Shown: piece after piece, positions 8,683-17,300 of the stretch
How the letters are laid out: each line of letters starts with the position of its first letter
How positions within the stretch are numbered: position 1 is the first letter of the stretch
NCBI GenBank assembly: GCA_027494035.1
Contig: JAOSJQ010000001.1
Span: 3,590,535-3,654,534 of the forward strand
Direction: 5' to 3'
From: UTCFX2 sp002050125
GTDB taxonomy: Bacteria; Chloroflexota; Anaerolineae; Anaerolineales; UBA4823
DNA: 64,000 nt
Position numbers and translations under genes: made by a program
Notes under the pieces: model-generated
The model's input: the letters and a program-made list of their open reading frames with translations, nothing else
What the model was told of the DNA's origin: nothing
Database searches by the model: none

Positions 8683-9342
8683 TTGAAACTGCGGATCGAG
8701 TTTCACTGTCACACGCGTTATTCGCTGGACTGCCTGACTTCTGTCGAGCAGCTCATTGCCGCCTGCAAAGCAAAAAGCATTGACCGCGTTGCGATCACCG
8801 ATCACAACACGATCAGCGGCGCGCTGGCAGCCCACAAACTAGATCCGGAGCGGGTAATCATCGGGGAAGAGGTCAAAACCACTGCGGGCGAACTGCTGGC
8901 ATTTTTCGTAAAAGACGAAGTCCCGCCTTACCTGGATCCGCTCGAGGCGATCCGCCTCTTGAAAGAACAGGGCGCTTTTATCAGCGTCTCGCATCCATTT
9001 GACCAGTTGCGTTCTCCCTGGAAGCTCGAGCAGCTAAAGGAAATCCTGCCATTTATCGATGCAATCGAAACGTTCAATTCGCGTTGCATGTGGTCCGGGT
9101 TTAACCGCCAGGCTCAGGCGTTCGCACGTGAGCATGAGCTGGCTGGCACCTCTGGGTCAGACGCCCACTCGCTCCCCGAACTGGGCGCAGCGACGATGAC
9201 CTTGGAAGAGTTTGCAGACGCCGAAGGACTGCGGAGCGCGATCCGCAGCGCAATCCCTCGCAATCGCCTTTCGGGGTTCTGGGTTCATTTCGCTTCTCGC
9301 AAAGCGGTGCAGCAGAAGCGCCTCTCCGAACGGGGAACGTGA
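8683..9342 (+). CDS. PHP-domain metal-dependent phosphoesterase
   Basis: The 219-residue protein is a stand-alone PHP domain. Metal ligands are visible at EFHCHTRYSLD (residues 5-15), ITDHNTI (about 38-44), GEE (about 61), SVSHPF (about 103) and GSDAHS (about 157). Relatives hydrolyse phosphodiesters or phosphomonoesters such as 3',5'-nucleoside bisphosphates (RNase AM/TrpH-type). It starts with TTG, supported by AAGAGGAAG about 5-13 bases upstream. It may share a transcript with the DUF362 gene about 100 bases upstream. Substrate is unknown. Confidence 0.87.
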   Translation: MKLRIEFHCHTRYSLDCLTSVEQLIAACKAKSIDRVAITDHNTISGALAAHKLDPERVIIGEEVKTTAGELLAFFVKDEVPPYLDPLEAIRLLKEQGAFISVSHPFDQLRSPWKLEQLKEILPFIDAIETFNSRCMWSGFNRQAQAFAREHELAGTSGSDAHSLPELGAATMTLEEFADAEGLRSAIRSAIPRNRLSGFWVHFASRKAVQQKRLSERGT

Positions 9343-9350
9343 TTTTGCCC

Positions 9351-9378
9351 TTGACCACGCGCGATCTCAGGTTAAAAT
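9351..9378 (+). promoter_or_regulatory. Sigma-70-type promoter of tRNA-Leu
   Basis: TTGACC (9351-9356) and TAAAAT (9373-9378) are separated by 16 bases, placing the transcription start about 8-10 bases before the mature tRNA. Confidence 0.6.
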
Positions 9379-9392
9379 AAAGCTATAGACAC

Positions 9393-9478
9393 GGGGCGGT
9401 GGCGGAATAGGCAGACGCAGGGGACTTAAAATCCTCCGGAGGTGACACTCCTTGTGGGTTCGATTCCCACCCGCCCCA
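9393..9478 (+). tRNA. tRNA-Leu (anticodon UAA)
   Basis: The 86-base sequence folds into a class II tRNA. The 7-bp acceptor stem GGGGCGG/CCGCCCC is complete with discriminator A at 9478. The anticodon stem GGGGA/TCCTC holds loop CTTAAAA with anticodon TAA, the long variable arm is GGAGGTGACACTCC, and the T arm is GTGGG-TTCGATT-CCCAC. The CCA end is not encoded. The lapA gene follows within 20 bases. Confidence 0.97.
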
Positions 9479-9496
9479 TGTCAGGGAGTTAACGCC

Positions 9497-9926
9497 ATGC
9501 AGATTTTTCTGGTCTTCGCTCTTCTCATCGCAGTCCTGGCAGTCATATTTGCAATCCAAAACAATGCGCCTGCCACCGTTTCGTTCGCGCTGTGGCAATT
9601 TCAGGGTTCTCTGGCGCTTATGCTGCTGGTTGCCCTCATCGCCGGCGCCCTCATCAGCATTTTTCTCTCAATGCCATCAAATATCAGAACCCGCTGGACA
9701 ATCCGCCAGCAGCGCAAAAAAATGACGGAACTCGAAAACAATCTTACTGAACTGCGGACCGAAGTGGAGACCGCTCAAAAAAAAGCTCGAACGCCTCCAG
9801 ATGTCCGAAACCAAACCGTTCTCCCTGCCACTGCAACCCACCCCTCTTGAAGAAGGCACACAAGATATCGAGCCTGAACCTAACAAAGAAGAACCAAGCA
9901 AAGAAACCGAACCAGCGGATAACTAA
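9497..9926 (+). CDS. LapA-family (DUF1049) membrane protein, frameshift in A8 run
   Basis: The first 65 residues form two membrane helices with the LapA hallmark FAIQNNAPATVSFALW between them, followed by a coiled coil (KKMTELENNLTELRTEVE). LapA proteins help assemble lipopolysaccharide in Proteobacteria; elsewhere their role is unknown. As written, the frame stops at 9850 with an unlikely tail. Removing one A from the run of eight at 9777-9784 continues the coiled coil (AQKKLERLQMSETKPFS) to an acidic tail ending at 9924-9926. I take that as the true gene. The ATG at 9497 has a CAGGGAG site about 9 bases upstream. Confidence 0.78.
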
Positions 9927-10035
9927 GAAGCAACTCCAACCCGGAGGCGTTTATTGGGTGCAGCGCAAGGCGACAGCCAGATGAAAAAGAGTTGATCCTG
10001 GAGAAGTGCACGGCGTTATGTGCAGGTAGAATAAC

Positions 10036-11064
10036 ATGAGAGCCATGGTCTTGGATAGGATCAAAAATCTAGCGGCAGACACACGCCCCTTGAAACTAGT
10101 TGAAATGCCGATTCCTGCACCGGCAGACGGCGAAGCGCTGATCCGGGTTTCGACCTGCGGAGTATGCCGCACCGAGTTGGATGAGATCGAAGGGCGCACC
10201 CCGCCCAGCCAATTTCCAATGACGCTGGGACATCAGGTGGTAGGATACGTAGAAAGGCTGGGACCCAAAACAAGCTTACATCAGATCGGCGATCGGGTCG
10301 GGGTTGGCTGGATTTTTGACTCCTGCGGTCATTGCAGCTACTGCCAAACTGGAATGCAAAATCTATGCGCTGAGTTCCAGGCAACTGGCAGAGATGCGCC
10401 TGGCGGTTATGCCGAGTACATGACCGTCCCCGAACGCTCCGCCTATCCCATTCCAGAGGCGTTATCCGATGCCGAGGCGGCGCCTTTGCTATGCGCCGGC
10501 GCCGTCAGGTATCGCTCGTTGCGCCTGAGCATGCTCGAGGAAGGACAGGCGCTCGGTCTGACCGGTTTTGGCGCTTCAGCTCATCTCGTACTCAAAACGG
10601 TCCGCCACCTGTATAAAAATGTGCGCATTTGCGTGTTTTCACGCAGTCCATCCGAACAGGAATTTGCCAACGAACTTGGAGCGGACTGGGCGGGGGATTT
10701 CAGCGATCCGCCTGCTGAACCGCTGAACCGCATCATCGACACCACGCCGGTCTGGAAACCGGTGGTTGAAGCGCTGCGCAACCTGGCGCCCGGTGGTCGC
10801 CTGGTGATTAACGCTATTCGCAAGGAGTCAACCGACAAAGAATATCTGTTGAACCTGGATTACCCAACCCATTTATGGCTCGAAAAAGAGATCAAGAGCG
10901 TTGCCAATGTAACCCAACATGACATTAGCGAATTCATCAAGGTCGCTGCATCCGTTCCAATTAAGCCGGATTATCAGATCTACGAACTCGAGGAGGCTAA
11001 TCGGGCGTTACTTGAACTCAAAAGAGGACAAATTCGAGGCGCGAAAGTGCTGCAGATTCTATAA
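10036..11064 (+). CDS. Zinc-dependent alcohol dehydrogenase family protein
   Basis: This 342-residue MDR-superfamily protein has a GroES-like N-terminal domain with the catalytic zinc ligands (CGVCRTELDE at about 37 and LGHQ at about 63) and the full structural zinc loop CGHCSYCQTGMQNLC. The NAD(P)-binding domain carries the loop LTGFGASAHLVLK (near residue 175), less canonical than GxGxxG, followed by the C-terminal catalytic part. It probably oxidises alcohols or reduces aldehydes in the cytoplasm. The closest types are AdhP and the CAD-like 'zinc-binding alcohol dehydrogenase family'. It stands alone in orientation with the PilZ gene 72 bases downstream. Confidence 0.88.
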   Translation: MRAMVLDRIKNLAADTRPLKLVEMPIPAPADGEALIRVSTCGVCRTELDEIEGRTPPSQFPMTLGHQVVGYVERLGPKTSLHQIGDRVGVGWIFDSCGHCSYCQTGMQNLCAEFQATGRDAPGGYAEYMTVPERSAYPIPEALSDAEAAPLLCAGAVRYRSLRLSMLEEGQALGLTGFGASAHLVLKTVRHLYKNVRICVFSRSPSEQEFANELGADWAGDFSDPPAEPLNRIIDTTPVWKPVVEALRNLAPGGRLVINAIRKESTDKEYLLNLDYPTHLWLEKEIKSVANVTQHDISEFIKVAASVPIKPDYQIYELEEANRALLELKRGQIRGAKVLQIL

Positions 11065-11136
11065 TAATCTGGATAATTCTCCACAGAAATCAGCTCAGAT
11101 AAATGCCTTCAACACTTGAACTTCAAAGGGGATAAC

Positions 11137-11817
11137 ATGACCTCAAACCAGCAAATTATATCCGATCTACGGTTGGCAATGGACATGCACCAACATCTGG
11201 ATCTCATGGTCATCTACAAAGGGGTGCCGGTAATATCCAAAGCAGAGATCAAAGACATCCAAGGCGATATTGTCACAATGATCACTCACGACCCGGGTTT
11301 GGTTTGTTTGCGCACCAGCCCGCAAACCAGCATACTGGGGAGCGATTATTTTGAACCCTCCGCCGCAAAGATCCAGAAAGTGGAAATTCAATCCGGTGAA
11401 GTAGTTCTGGACGAATTCACCTATCTTGGAACCCGTTTAGGCGAGAGGATGATCATTCGCGTCGAACCGGCTGCGCCAATACCGCTCAAGCTGGAATTTG
11501 AAGATCAAGCCATCGACGGCGAATTAGTCGATATCTCACTGAGCGGTGCCGGGGTTCGCATTCCCTCGGAAAAATACACCCCCCTGCTTAAACCCGGCGC
11601 GGTCATCCAGATAAAATTCGAGCTGCCCAACGGGGCGATCTCCATCAGCGGCACCGTCCTCAGCGGAACGAGAAACGTCGATCTGTATCGACTTTCGGTC
11701 CGATTTGGTCAGAATGGAGAGCAAAAAGAGCGCATTTTTAGATATATGGTGGATCGCAGGGCTCAGATCGAACAGGAATTGCGGACAGAATACGAAAAAG
11801 CTAAGGGTGAAGCCTGA
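11137..11817 (+). CDS. PilZ-domain c-di-GMP-binding protein
   Basis: The 226-residue protein has an N-terminal YcgR-N-like beta domain (about residues 1-95) and a C-terminal PilZ domain. Both c-di-GMP-binding motifs can be read: RxxxR in RMIIR (about residues 104-108) and DxSxxG in DISLSGAG (about residue 132). It probably acts as a c-di-GMP-controlled effector of surface behaviour or a partner protein. The start at 11137 is chosen for the AAAGGGG site 5 bases upstream; an in-frame TTG at 11116 lacks one. The methyltransferase gene follows after 15 bases. Confidence 0.85.
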   Translation: MTSNQQIISDLRLAMDMHQHLDLMVIYKGVPVISKAEIKDIQGDIVTMITHDPGLVCLRTSPQTSILGSDYFEPSAAKIQKVEIQSGEVVLDEFTYLGTRLGERMIIRVEPAAPIPLKLEFEDQAIDGELVDISLSGAGVRIPSEKYTPLLKPGAVIQIKFELPNGAISISGTVLSGTRNVDLYRLSVRFGQNGEQKERIFRYMVDRRAQIEQELRTEYEKAKGEA

Positions 11818-11832
11818 GAAAGGTCAATTTTC

Positions 11833-12618
11833 TTGGATATTCGAGCTTACAACCGGGAAGCCTGGAACCGCGAGGTGGATCAAGGCAACCAATGGACCAT
11901 CCCAGTCGATTCACAAACCGTTGCGCTTGCCCGCCAGGAGACCTGGTCGGTTTTGCTCACACCCACCCGTCCGGTACCAGCGAGTTGGTTCCCGCACATG
12001 AGGGGGACTAAAATACTCTGCCTGGCTTCTGGAGGAGGCCAGCAAGGACCGACTTTTGCTGCGGCTGGGGGCATTGTGACCGTGCTGGACAACTCTCCCC
12101 ACCAGTTGCAACAGGATCGCCTGGTCGCTGAACGGGAGAATCTGGAACTCGAATTGGTAGAAGGCGATATGGCGGACCTCTTCGAGTTCAAGGACGATCA
12201 ATTCGACTTGATTTTTCACCCCGTATCAAATGCTTTTGTTCCCGATGTAAAGCCGGTCTGGCGCGAAGCATTCCGTGTCCTGCGCCGCGAGGGCGCGCTT
12301 CTGGCAGGTTTCGTCAACCCGGTGCACTATTTATTTGATTATGATCTGATGGACGAAAAGGGTGAGTTGGAGGTCCTATATTCAATCCCTTATTCTGATC
12401 TTAAGAGTCTGCCTCCAGATAAATATAAACATTACCTGGAAAGCGGTGAGCCATTAGAGTTTGGACACACTTTGGAAGACCAGATCGGTGGTCTGATCGA
12501 AGCCGGATTTCTGATCAGCGGCTTTTATGAGGATATTGACCCGAGCAGCCTGATAGGTCAGTACATTCCGTCTTTCATCGCGGTTAAAGCCATCAAACCG
12601 GTTACGGCTGGCATTTGA
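11833..12618 (+). CDS. Class I SAM-dependent methyltransferase
   Basis: The 261-residue protein has the methyltransferase fold: ILCLASGGGQQGPTFAAAGG as the SAM-binding motif I (about residues 61-80), VTVLDNS as motif II with the acidic ribose ligand, and EGDMADLFEFKDDQFDLIFH as motifs III-IV. The C-terminal part carries conserved FGHTLEDQIGGLIEAGF of this bacterial family. The start is TTG with a GAGAAAGG site overlapping the stop of the PilZ gene, suggesting cotranscription. The methyl acceptor is unknown. Confidence 0.85.
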   Translation: MDIRAYNREAWNREVDQGNQWTIPVDSQTVALARQETWSVLLTPTRPVPASWFPHMRGTKILCLASGGGQQGPTFAAAGGIVTVLDNSPHQLQQDRLVAERENLELELVEGDMADLFEFKDDQFDLIFHPVSNAFVPDVKPVWREAFRVLRREGALLAGFVNPVHYLFDYDLMDEKGELEVLYSIPYSDLKSLPPDKYKHYLESGEPLEFGHTLEDQIGGLIEAGFLISGFYEDIDPSSLIGQYIPSFIAVKAIKPVTAGI

Positions 12619-12781
12619 GTTCACACCCCAAACCGGTTTTCCCAGGCGCATGATCTCGCAGGCGCCGCCAGATCCATTGTCCAGTCAGGCTAAACCTCCA
12701 CATTGCTTGACGCCAGCCATTGCAGTAAAACCATTATTCGATTGCCTCAAACAATGCGTTGCACAAGAAGCCGAGGGCTAT

Positions 12782-13189
12782 TTGAAACAAACAGGTTTCC
12801 GGGAAATTGAACACACTGCGGATCGCGAATTGGAAGTGTGGGCGCCGGACATGGCGCAATTGTTGGAGACCGCCGCGCGCGGAATGAACGTCATCAGCGG
12901 GGTTCTAACCGCCGACCAAGTTCCTCAATCGAGAACGATCCAATTCCAAAACGCCGATCCAGAAACCCTGTTGGTAGATTTTCTGAACGAACTGCTTTAT
13001 TTCGTAGAAACCGAAAGGCTGGCTTTTGACCAGTTCCACATCACCGAGACGGGAGGCATCTGGGAAGCGCGGCTGAGCGGCAAACCGATTATCTCCCAGG
13101 AAAAAGAGATCAAAGCGGTGACCTTTCATCGTCTTGAGGTGCGCCGGACCGAGCAAGGGTTAACTGTAAATATCGTATTTGATGTTTAA
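12782..13189 (+). CDS. Archease (activator of RtcB RNA ligase)
   Basis: The protein reads GFREIEHTADRELEVWAPD at its start, the archease hallmark with the metal-binding HTAD, and ends with the conserved SxEKEIKAVT-like and LTVNIVFDV segments. Archease speeds guanylylation and turnover of RtcB. The frame is open further upstream to 12650, but those residues are not archease-like; TTG at 12782 preceded by GAGG gives 135 residues, the family length. rtcB follows 13 bases downstream, the standard operon. The 160 bases before this start show no gene. Confidence 0.9.
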   Translation: MKQTGFREIEHTADRELEVWAPDMAQLLETAARGMNVISGVLTADQVPQSRTIQFQNADPETLLVDFLNELLYFVETERLAFDQFHITETGGIWEARLSGKPIISQEKEIKAVTFHRLEVRRTEQGLTVNIVFDV

Positions 13190-13202
13190 GGAGAAGAACA
13201 AA

Positions 13203-14653
13203 ATGGTACCCATAAAAGAAATTCAACGCATAAGCGAGTATGAATGGGAAATTCCTCAATCTTATCGAAACGAAATGCGCGGCGCAGTGCGCATTTTTGC
13301 CACACGGCGCTTGCTGGAGGAAATTTCTGGCGATAAATCACTGGAACAAGCGGTCAATTCCACCACGCTGCCCGGCTTGGTGGGAAATGTGCTGGTCATG
13401 CCCGATATGCATCAAGGGTATGGGTTCCCCATCGGCGGGGTAGCCGCCACGCGCTATCCGGAGGGGGTGATTTCGCCTGGAGCGATTGGCTATGATATCA
13501 ACTGCGGAGTGCGTCTGCTCGCGTCTCAGATCGAATACGAATCGGTGGTCGATTGGTTGGGGGATCTCACGACCTCGCTTTATCAGCACTGCCCAAGCGG
13601 GGTTGGAGAGAGCGGAGAAATCCGTTTGAGCGAAGCTGAACTGGAAAAGGTATGTGTTGAAGGCTCGCATTGGACTCAAAAAAAGGGGTACGCGACTGAA
13701 ATGGATCTCCGCCGGACGGAAGAAACCGGTCGGATCGCGGGAGCCAACCCTTCAAAAGTCAGTCCGCGCGCCAAGAGCCGCGGCCGCCCCCAACTCGGCA
13801 CGCTGGGAGCTGGAAATCACTTTCTGGAAGTCGATATTGTCGAACAAATCTTTGATCCCCGCGCGGCTCAGGAAATGGGTCTGCAGGAGGGATGCTGGCG
13901 GTTCAAATTCATTGCGGTTCGCGCGGTTTTGGTCACCAAATCTGCACGGACTACGTGCGTGAGTTCCAAAGCGTCGTGAAGCGCTACGACATCGAACTGC
14001 CGGATCGAGAATTGGTCTGCGCGCCGCTTGATTCACCGGAGGGGCAAAACTATCTGGCGGCTATGTGCTGCGCCGCCAACTATGCTTTCGCCAATCGCCA
14101 GGTGCTGACGCATAACGCCCGCCAGGCGTTCGAAGAAGTCTTAGCGGGGAAGGTCAAAAACTGGCATCTCTTTCAGGTTTACGATCTCGCGCACAACATG
14201 GGTAAGGTTGAGGATCATAAGGTCAACAACGAAGTCATAACAGTTTGTGTTCACCGCAAAGGAGCAACCCGCGCTTTTGGTCCCGGCTCCCCCGGGCTAC
14301 CGCCGGAATTTTCTAAAATCGGTCAGCCGGTGCTGGTGCCTGGGAGCATGGGAACTGCTTCTTGGGTTCTAGTCGGCACGCAGGAAAGCATGGAGCGCGC
14401 TTTTGGTTCGTGCTGTCACGGCGCCGGCAGGGTGATGAGCCGTTCGCAGGCGAAGAAGACGATCAGAGGCGAAAACTTGCGCCAGGAATTGATACAGAGC
14501 GGGATACACATCCAGGCTGGCTCATTAGCCGGGCTGGCAGAGGAGGCGCCTCAGGCATATAAAGACGTGGATGCGGTGGTTCAGACTGTTTCCGGAGCAG
14601 GGATTGCCCGGAAAGTAGCCCGTTTAACGCCGGTGATTGTGATCAAAGGCTGA
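13203..14653 (+). CDS. rtcB: RtcB RNA-splicing ligase, frameshift in GGG run
   Basis: RtcB joins 2',3'-cyclic phosphate or 3'-phosphate ends to 5'-OH RNA using GTP and Mn2+, in tRNA splicing or RNA repair. Active-site segments are all present: GYDINCGVRLL (metal Cys, near residue 100), GTLGAGNHFLEV, QIHCGSRGFGH, and SCCHGAGR with the guanylylated His. The frame breaks at 13889-13891 (GGG); one extra G restores LQEGMLAVQIHCGS, giving about 483 residues, the length of the archaeal-type enzyme. Open fragments are 13203-13979 and 13892-14653. The ATG at 13203 follows AAGGAGA at spacing 8. The gene is coupled to archease. Confidence 0.92.
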
Positions 14654-14683
14654 ACGATCCTCAGAATCCCCGCTGCGCGATTT

Positions 14684-15172
14684 TCATTTACCCAGTTCTT
14701 CCAATAGACTGTCGGGAACCTGGACTGCAACAACCTCGCCTCTTACGGTGATCTCGCCTTCCGCTACAATCCACTCCTCGACTGTGACCTTGCGACCCTT
14801 GACTTCGCGCACTCGTCCCCAAACCTCTAACTCAACCCCCAACGGGGTTGGTTTTAGATAATCTACGTGCAAGGAGGCAGTTAGAAACCGCAAGGGAGGA
14901 GAGCTGTCCATCGGGCGATTTTCTGCCCGGTAAGCTGCTGCGGCGGCGGTTCCCGTACCGTGGCAATCGATCAAAGATGCCAGCAGACCGCCATACACAT
15001 AGCCCGGCACCGCGATGTGATACGGTCTGGGCGTCACGCGCGCGACCGTTTCATCTCCATCCCAATAGCTTTTTATCTGCAAACCGTCTTCATTGAGACG
15101 ACCGCACCCATAGCAATAACTTAATGCATCGGGGTAATAATCTTGAAATGCTTTTTTCATGATGAATTCCAT
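14684..15172 (-). CDS. PaaI-type hotdog-fold thioesterase
   Basis: The 162-residue protein has the hotdog-fold signature: CYGCGRLNEDGLQIK near the N terminus and VPGYVYGGLLASLIDCHG (about residues 55-72) with the catalytic acidic/amide site, then a beta-sheet segment HVDYLKPTPLGVELEVWGRV. Such proteins hydrolyse acyl-CoA thioesters. The two N-terminal Cys (CYGC) are shared with a subgroup of PaaI-like proteins next to RsfS. The substrate is unknown. A second ATG at 15160 is an alternative start. Confidence 0.83.
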   Translation of the reverse strand: MEFIMKKAFQDYYPDALSYCYGCGRLNEDGLQIKSYWDGDETVARVTPRPYHIAVPGYVYGGLLASLIDCHGTGTAAAAAYRAENRPMDSSPPLRFLTASLHVDYLKPTPLGVELEVWGRVREVKGRKVTVEEWIVAEGEITVRGEVVAVQVPDSLLEELGK

Positions 15173-15202
15173 CGGCTCAAGAATTGAGATTCTAGCGGAT
15201 TG

Positions 15203-15547
15203 CTACTGCAACCTGAGCAGGATTTTGCCTTTGCCCCACAAATCCTCCAGGCGGTAATATTTGCGCCGGTCAGGTGAAAACAGATGCACAATCACATCAC
15301 CAAAATCAATTAATATCCAGCCGTCTTCTGCTGCCCCCTCTACCCGCCCGTGAATCTGTTTTTCTTTGCGTATGTTCTTCATCAGATCGTTGGCAAGCCC
15401 TTGCAGCATTCGATCGCTCGTGCCGGTGCACATGACGAAATAATCGGCAAAATCAGCGATCTCACGAATATCCATCAATAGGACATCTTCTCCCTTTTTC
15501 TCTTCTAACACATCGACAATTTTTCGCGCGAATTCTAAGGTATCCAG
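15203..15547 (-). CDS. rsfS: Ribosomal silencing factor RsfS
   Basis: RsfS binds ribosomal protein uL14 and blocks 30S-50S joining when nutrients are low. Conserved motifs MDIREIADFADYFVMCTGTS and GWILIDFGDVIVHLFS are present. The GTG at 15511 would delete the conserved first helix (LEFARKIVDVLEEKKG), so the true start is upstream. The only candidate before an in-frame stop is CTG at 15547, preceded by GATGAGGTGA, a strong Shine-Dalgarno, at 6 bases from GAGG. Either a genuine CTG start or a one-base error is possible. A TACAAT hexamer further upstream may be the promoter. Confidence 0.9.
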   Translation of the reverse strand: MDTLEFARKIVDVLEEKKGEDVLLMDIREIADFADYFVMCTGTSDRMLQGLANDLMKNIRKEKQIHGRVEGAAEDGWILIDFGDVIVHLFSPDRRKYYRLEDLWGKGKILLRLQ

Positions 15548-15578
15548 ATTTCACCTCATCTTTTGTTTGGTATTAAGA

Positions 15579-16202
15579 TCATTGTACTGTTTTGTCTGCC
15601 AGCGAGGCAGAAAAGAGCCTTGTGTAGATTGCCCCATCGGGTTTGAGATCACTGCGGATTAATTCCAGCGATGAAACTCGCAGCGCGCCCAGAAAACCTA
15701 CTTTGGATTGGTTGATCGCGCTCGATATTAATTGATATTCATCTGATCGAACGTTGCGGGAAACGCGTCCGAGCGTCAAGTGAGGGGAAAACGCCCGCGG
15801 TTCAGGCGCGTACCCCAGCCGCGCCATCTCGCCTTCTATGCCTTTGTGAATCATTAACAATTCGGCTGGGGCTTCAATCCCCACCCAGATCACCTTTGGT
15901 CGGTTAAGAGTCGGAAACACCCCGAGCCCGCCGATTGATAACTCAAACGCGGTGTGACGGCTGGCTTCGGCAACCAGACACCTGGTCAACAGACCCTGGT
16001 TCGCAGCTGAAACGTTGCCCAAGAACTTGACTGTCAGGTGGATGTTTCGAGGCTGCACCCAGCGGATTGGAGCACGGCGGAGCTGATTCTGTAAATTATC
16101 AATCGTTTGCGCCAAACCAAGCTGGATCTCTGGCGAAAGGGTTATAGCAATAAATGCCCGAAAGACGTTCGATGATAAGGAGATGTAGCTGTTTCCGTGC
16201 AA
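15579..16202 (-). CDS. thpR: RNA 2',3'-cyclic phosphodiesterase (2H family)
   Basis: The two HxTx motifs that define the 2H superfamily are present: HLTVKFLG (about residue 55) and HLTLGRVSR (about residue 140), with RAFIAITL at the N terminus. ThpR opens 2',3'-cyclic phosphates of RNA to 2'-phosphates. The start is TTG at 16202, 11 bases after the stop of the response-regulator gene, so both are probably cotranscribed. Its location close to archease-rtcB and rsfS makes an RNA-end-processing neighbourhood. Confidence 0.9.
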   Translation of the reverse strand: MHGNSYISLSSNVFRAFIAITLSPEIQLGLAQTIDNLQNQLRRAPIRWVQPRNIHLTVKFLGNVSAANQGLLTRCLVAEASRHTAFELSIGGLGVFPTLNRPKVIWVGIEAPAELLMIHKGIEGEMARLGYAPEPRAFSPHLTLGRVSRNVRSDEYQLISSAINQSKVGFLGALRVSSLELIRSDLKPDGAIYTRLFSASLADKTVQ

Positions 16203-16213
16203 TGGTTATCTCA

Positions 16214-16597
16214 TCAATTCTCAGGCGAGTAGGAAGTCACTGCCTCCACGGCAGATTTCAAATCGGCGAAAGACACGGGCTTTGTCAGGTAATAGGCTGC
16301 GCCAGCCTCCAACCCTCTTTTCATATCCGCTGGCAGGCTCTTCGCTGACACGATGATCACCGGTATGTGCCGCAAGCTGGGATCCAGCCTCAAGGACTGC
16401 AATACATCCAGCCCACTGAGTTCCGGCATCATCTGATCCAACAGGATGGTGGAGGGTTTCTTTTCAGCTATCAGATCAACGGCTTTGAGACCGGTCAGGC
16501 AGGCGTACGTCTGAAAACCGATCAGGCGCATCATCTCCACCAACATATCTGCAGTTTCAGGTTCGTCTTCGACAATAACGACTGATTTAGCACCCAT
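16214..16597 (-). CDS. Single-domain response regulator
   Basis: This is a CheY-like receiver with no output domain. The acidic pocket EDEP, the phospho-acceptor Asp in ILLDQMMPELSG (near residue 54), Ser in IIVSAKS and Lys in YYLTKPVS are all present. It probably relays a signal from an unlinked kinase. ATG at 16597 is preferred because GGAG precedes it by about 10 bases; a TTG 18 bases upstream is possible. Confidence 0.88.
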   Translation of the reverse strand: MGAKSVVIVEDEPETADMLVEMMRLIGFQTYACLTGLKAVDLIAEKKPSTILLDQMMPELSGLDVLQSLRLDPSLRHIPVIIVSAKSLPADMKRGLEAGAAYYLTKPVSFADLKSAVEAVTSYSPEN

Positions 16598-16707
16598 CAA
16601 AAACTGCTCCGCCAAATGATCGCTGACCTAATATTCTGCATTCGACCAAACGGTTTATTTCATCCAAAAATAGCACAAGATGCGCTTGTTTGCAAGGGTA
16701 AGCTCCT

Positions 16708-17300
16708 CTACGGTTGCCGCGCCGGTAGTTCCCGCAGATAATCCTGGGGGTATCCAGGTCACGTAAAATCGAATCGTCCTCAACCGGCAGATACTCGATC
16801 AGCTCTTGCTGCTCCTCGAGAAAATCCCTCAGCGTGGCTGGCGGGTTGATCGCCAAAATCTGAGGCCACAACGATCGATCGACCAGCCAGGGATGTCCGC
16901 GCCGCCGGTTATAGCTGGGCACAACGATTGGTGAGCGGCGTGTGTAAAACGCATCGATAACGCGTTCGACAACCAGCCGCTGAATCTGCGGTTGGTCCCC
17001 CAGGACAATTAGAGCCCCCCGGCTATTCTCGTCCAGGCTTAATAGACCTGCCTTCACTGAGGAGAGCATCTCCCCATTCGCATAATCGGGGTTGTGCTCA
17101 AACCGCACCGGCTTTCCAACTAACAAATCCTTTAGAGATTCGCGGTTTGCTCCGGTAACCAGGATGATTTCTCCTATCTGGGTATTTTCCAGCGTGGATA
17201 TTACCTGCCCGAGCACCGTCGTATTCCCCCAGGGCAGCGCTAACTTCGGTTGACCCATCCGCACGGACAAACCGGCAGCAAGCACAATCGCCGAGATCAA
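16708..17300 (-). CDS. MobA/MocA-like nucleotidyltransferase, frameshift near 3' end
   Basis: The N terminus AIVLAAGLSVRMGQPKL is the NTP-binding signature of MobA/MocA-type enzymes, which attach CMP or GMP to molybdopterin. GALIVLGDQPQI (about residue 95) is the metal-binding Asp segment and RRGHPWLVDR the next conserved block. As written the frame runs to 16587 with a non-family tail. One additional C in the five-C run (G5 at 16746-16750, plus strand) gives the normal ending DLDTPQDYLRELPARQP and stop at 16708. The TTG start overlaps the upstream gene's stop as TTGA (17297-17300), implying coupled translation with the YqeC fusion. Confidence 0.85.

Noticed and set aside
12650..12781. N-terminal extension of archease
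   Set aside because: The residues are not family-like, and TTG 12782 gives the normal archease length with a Shine-Dalgarno-like GAGG.
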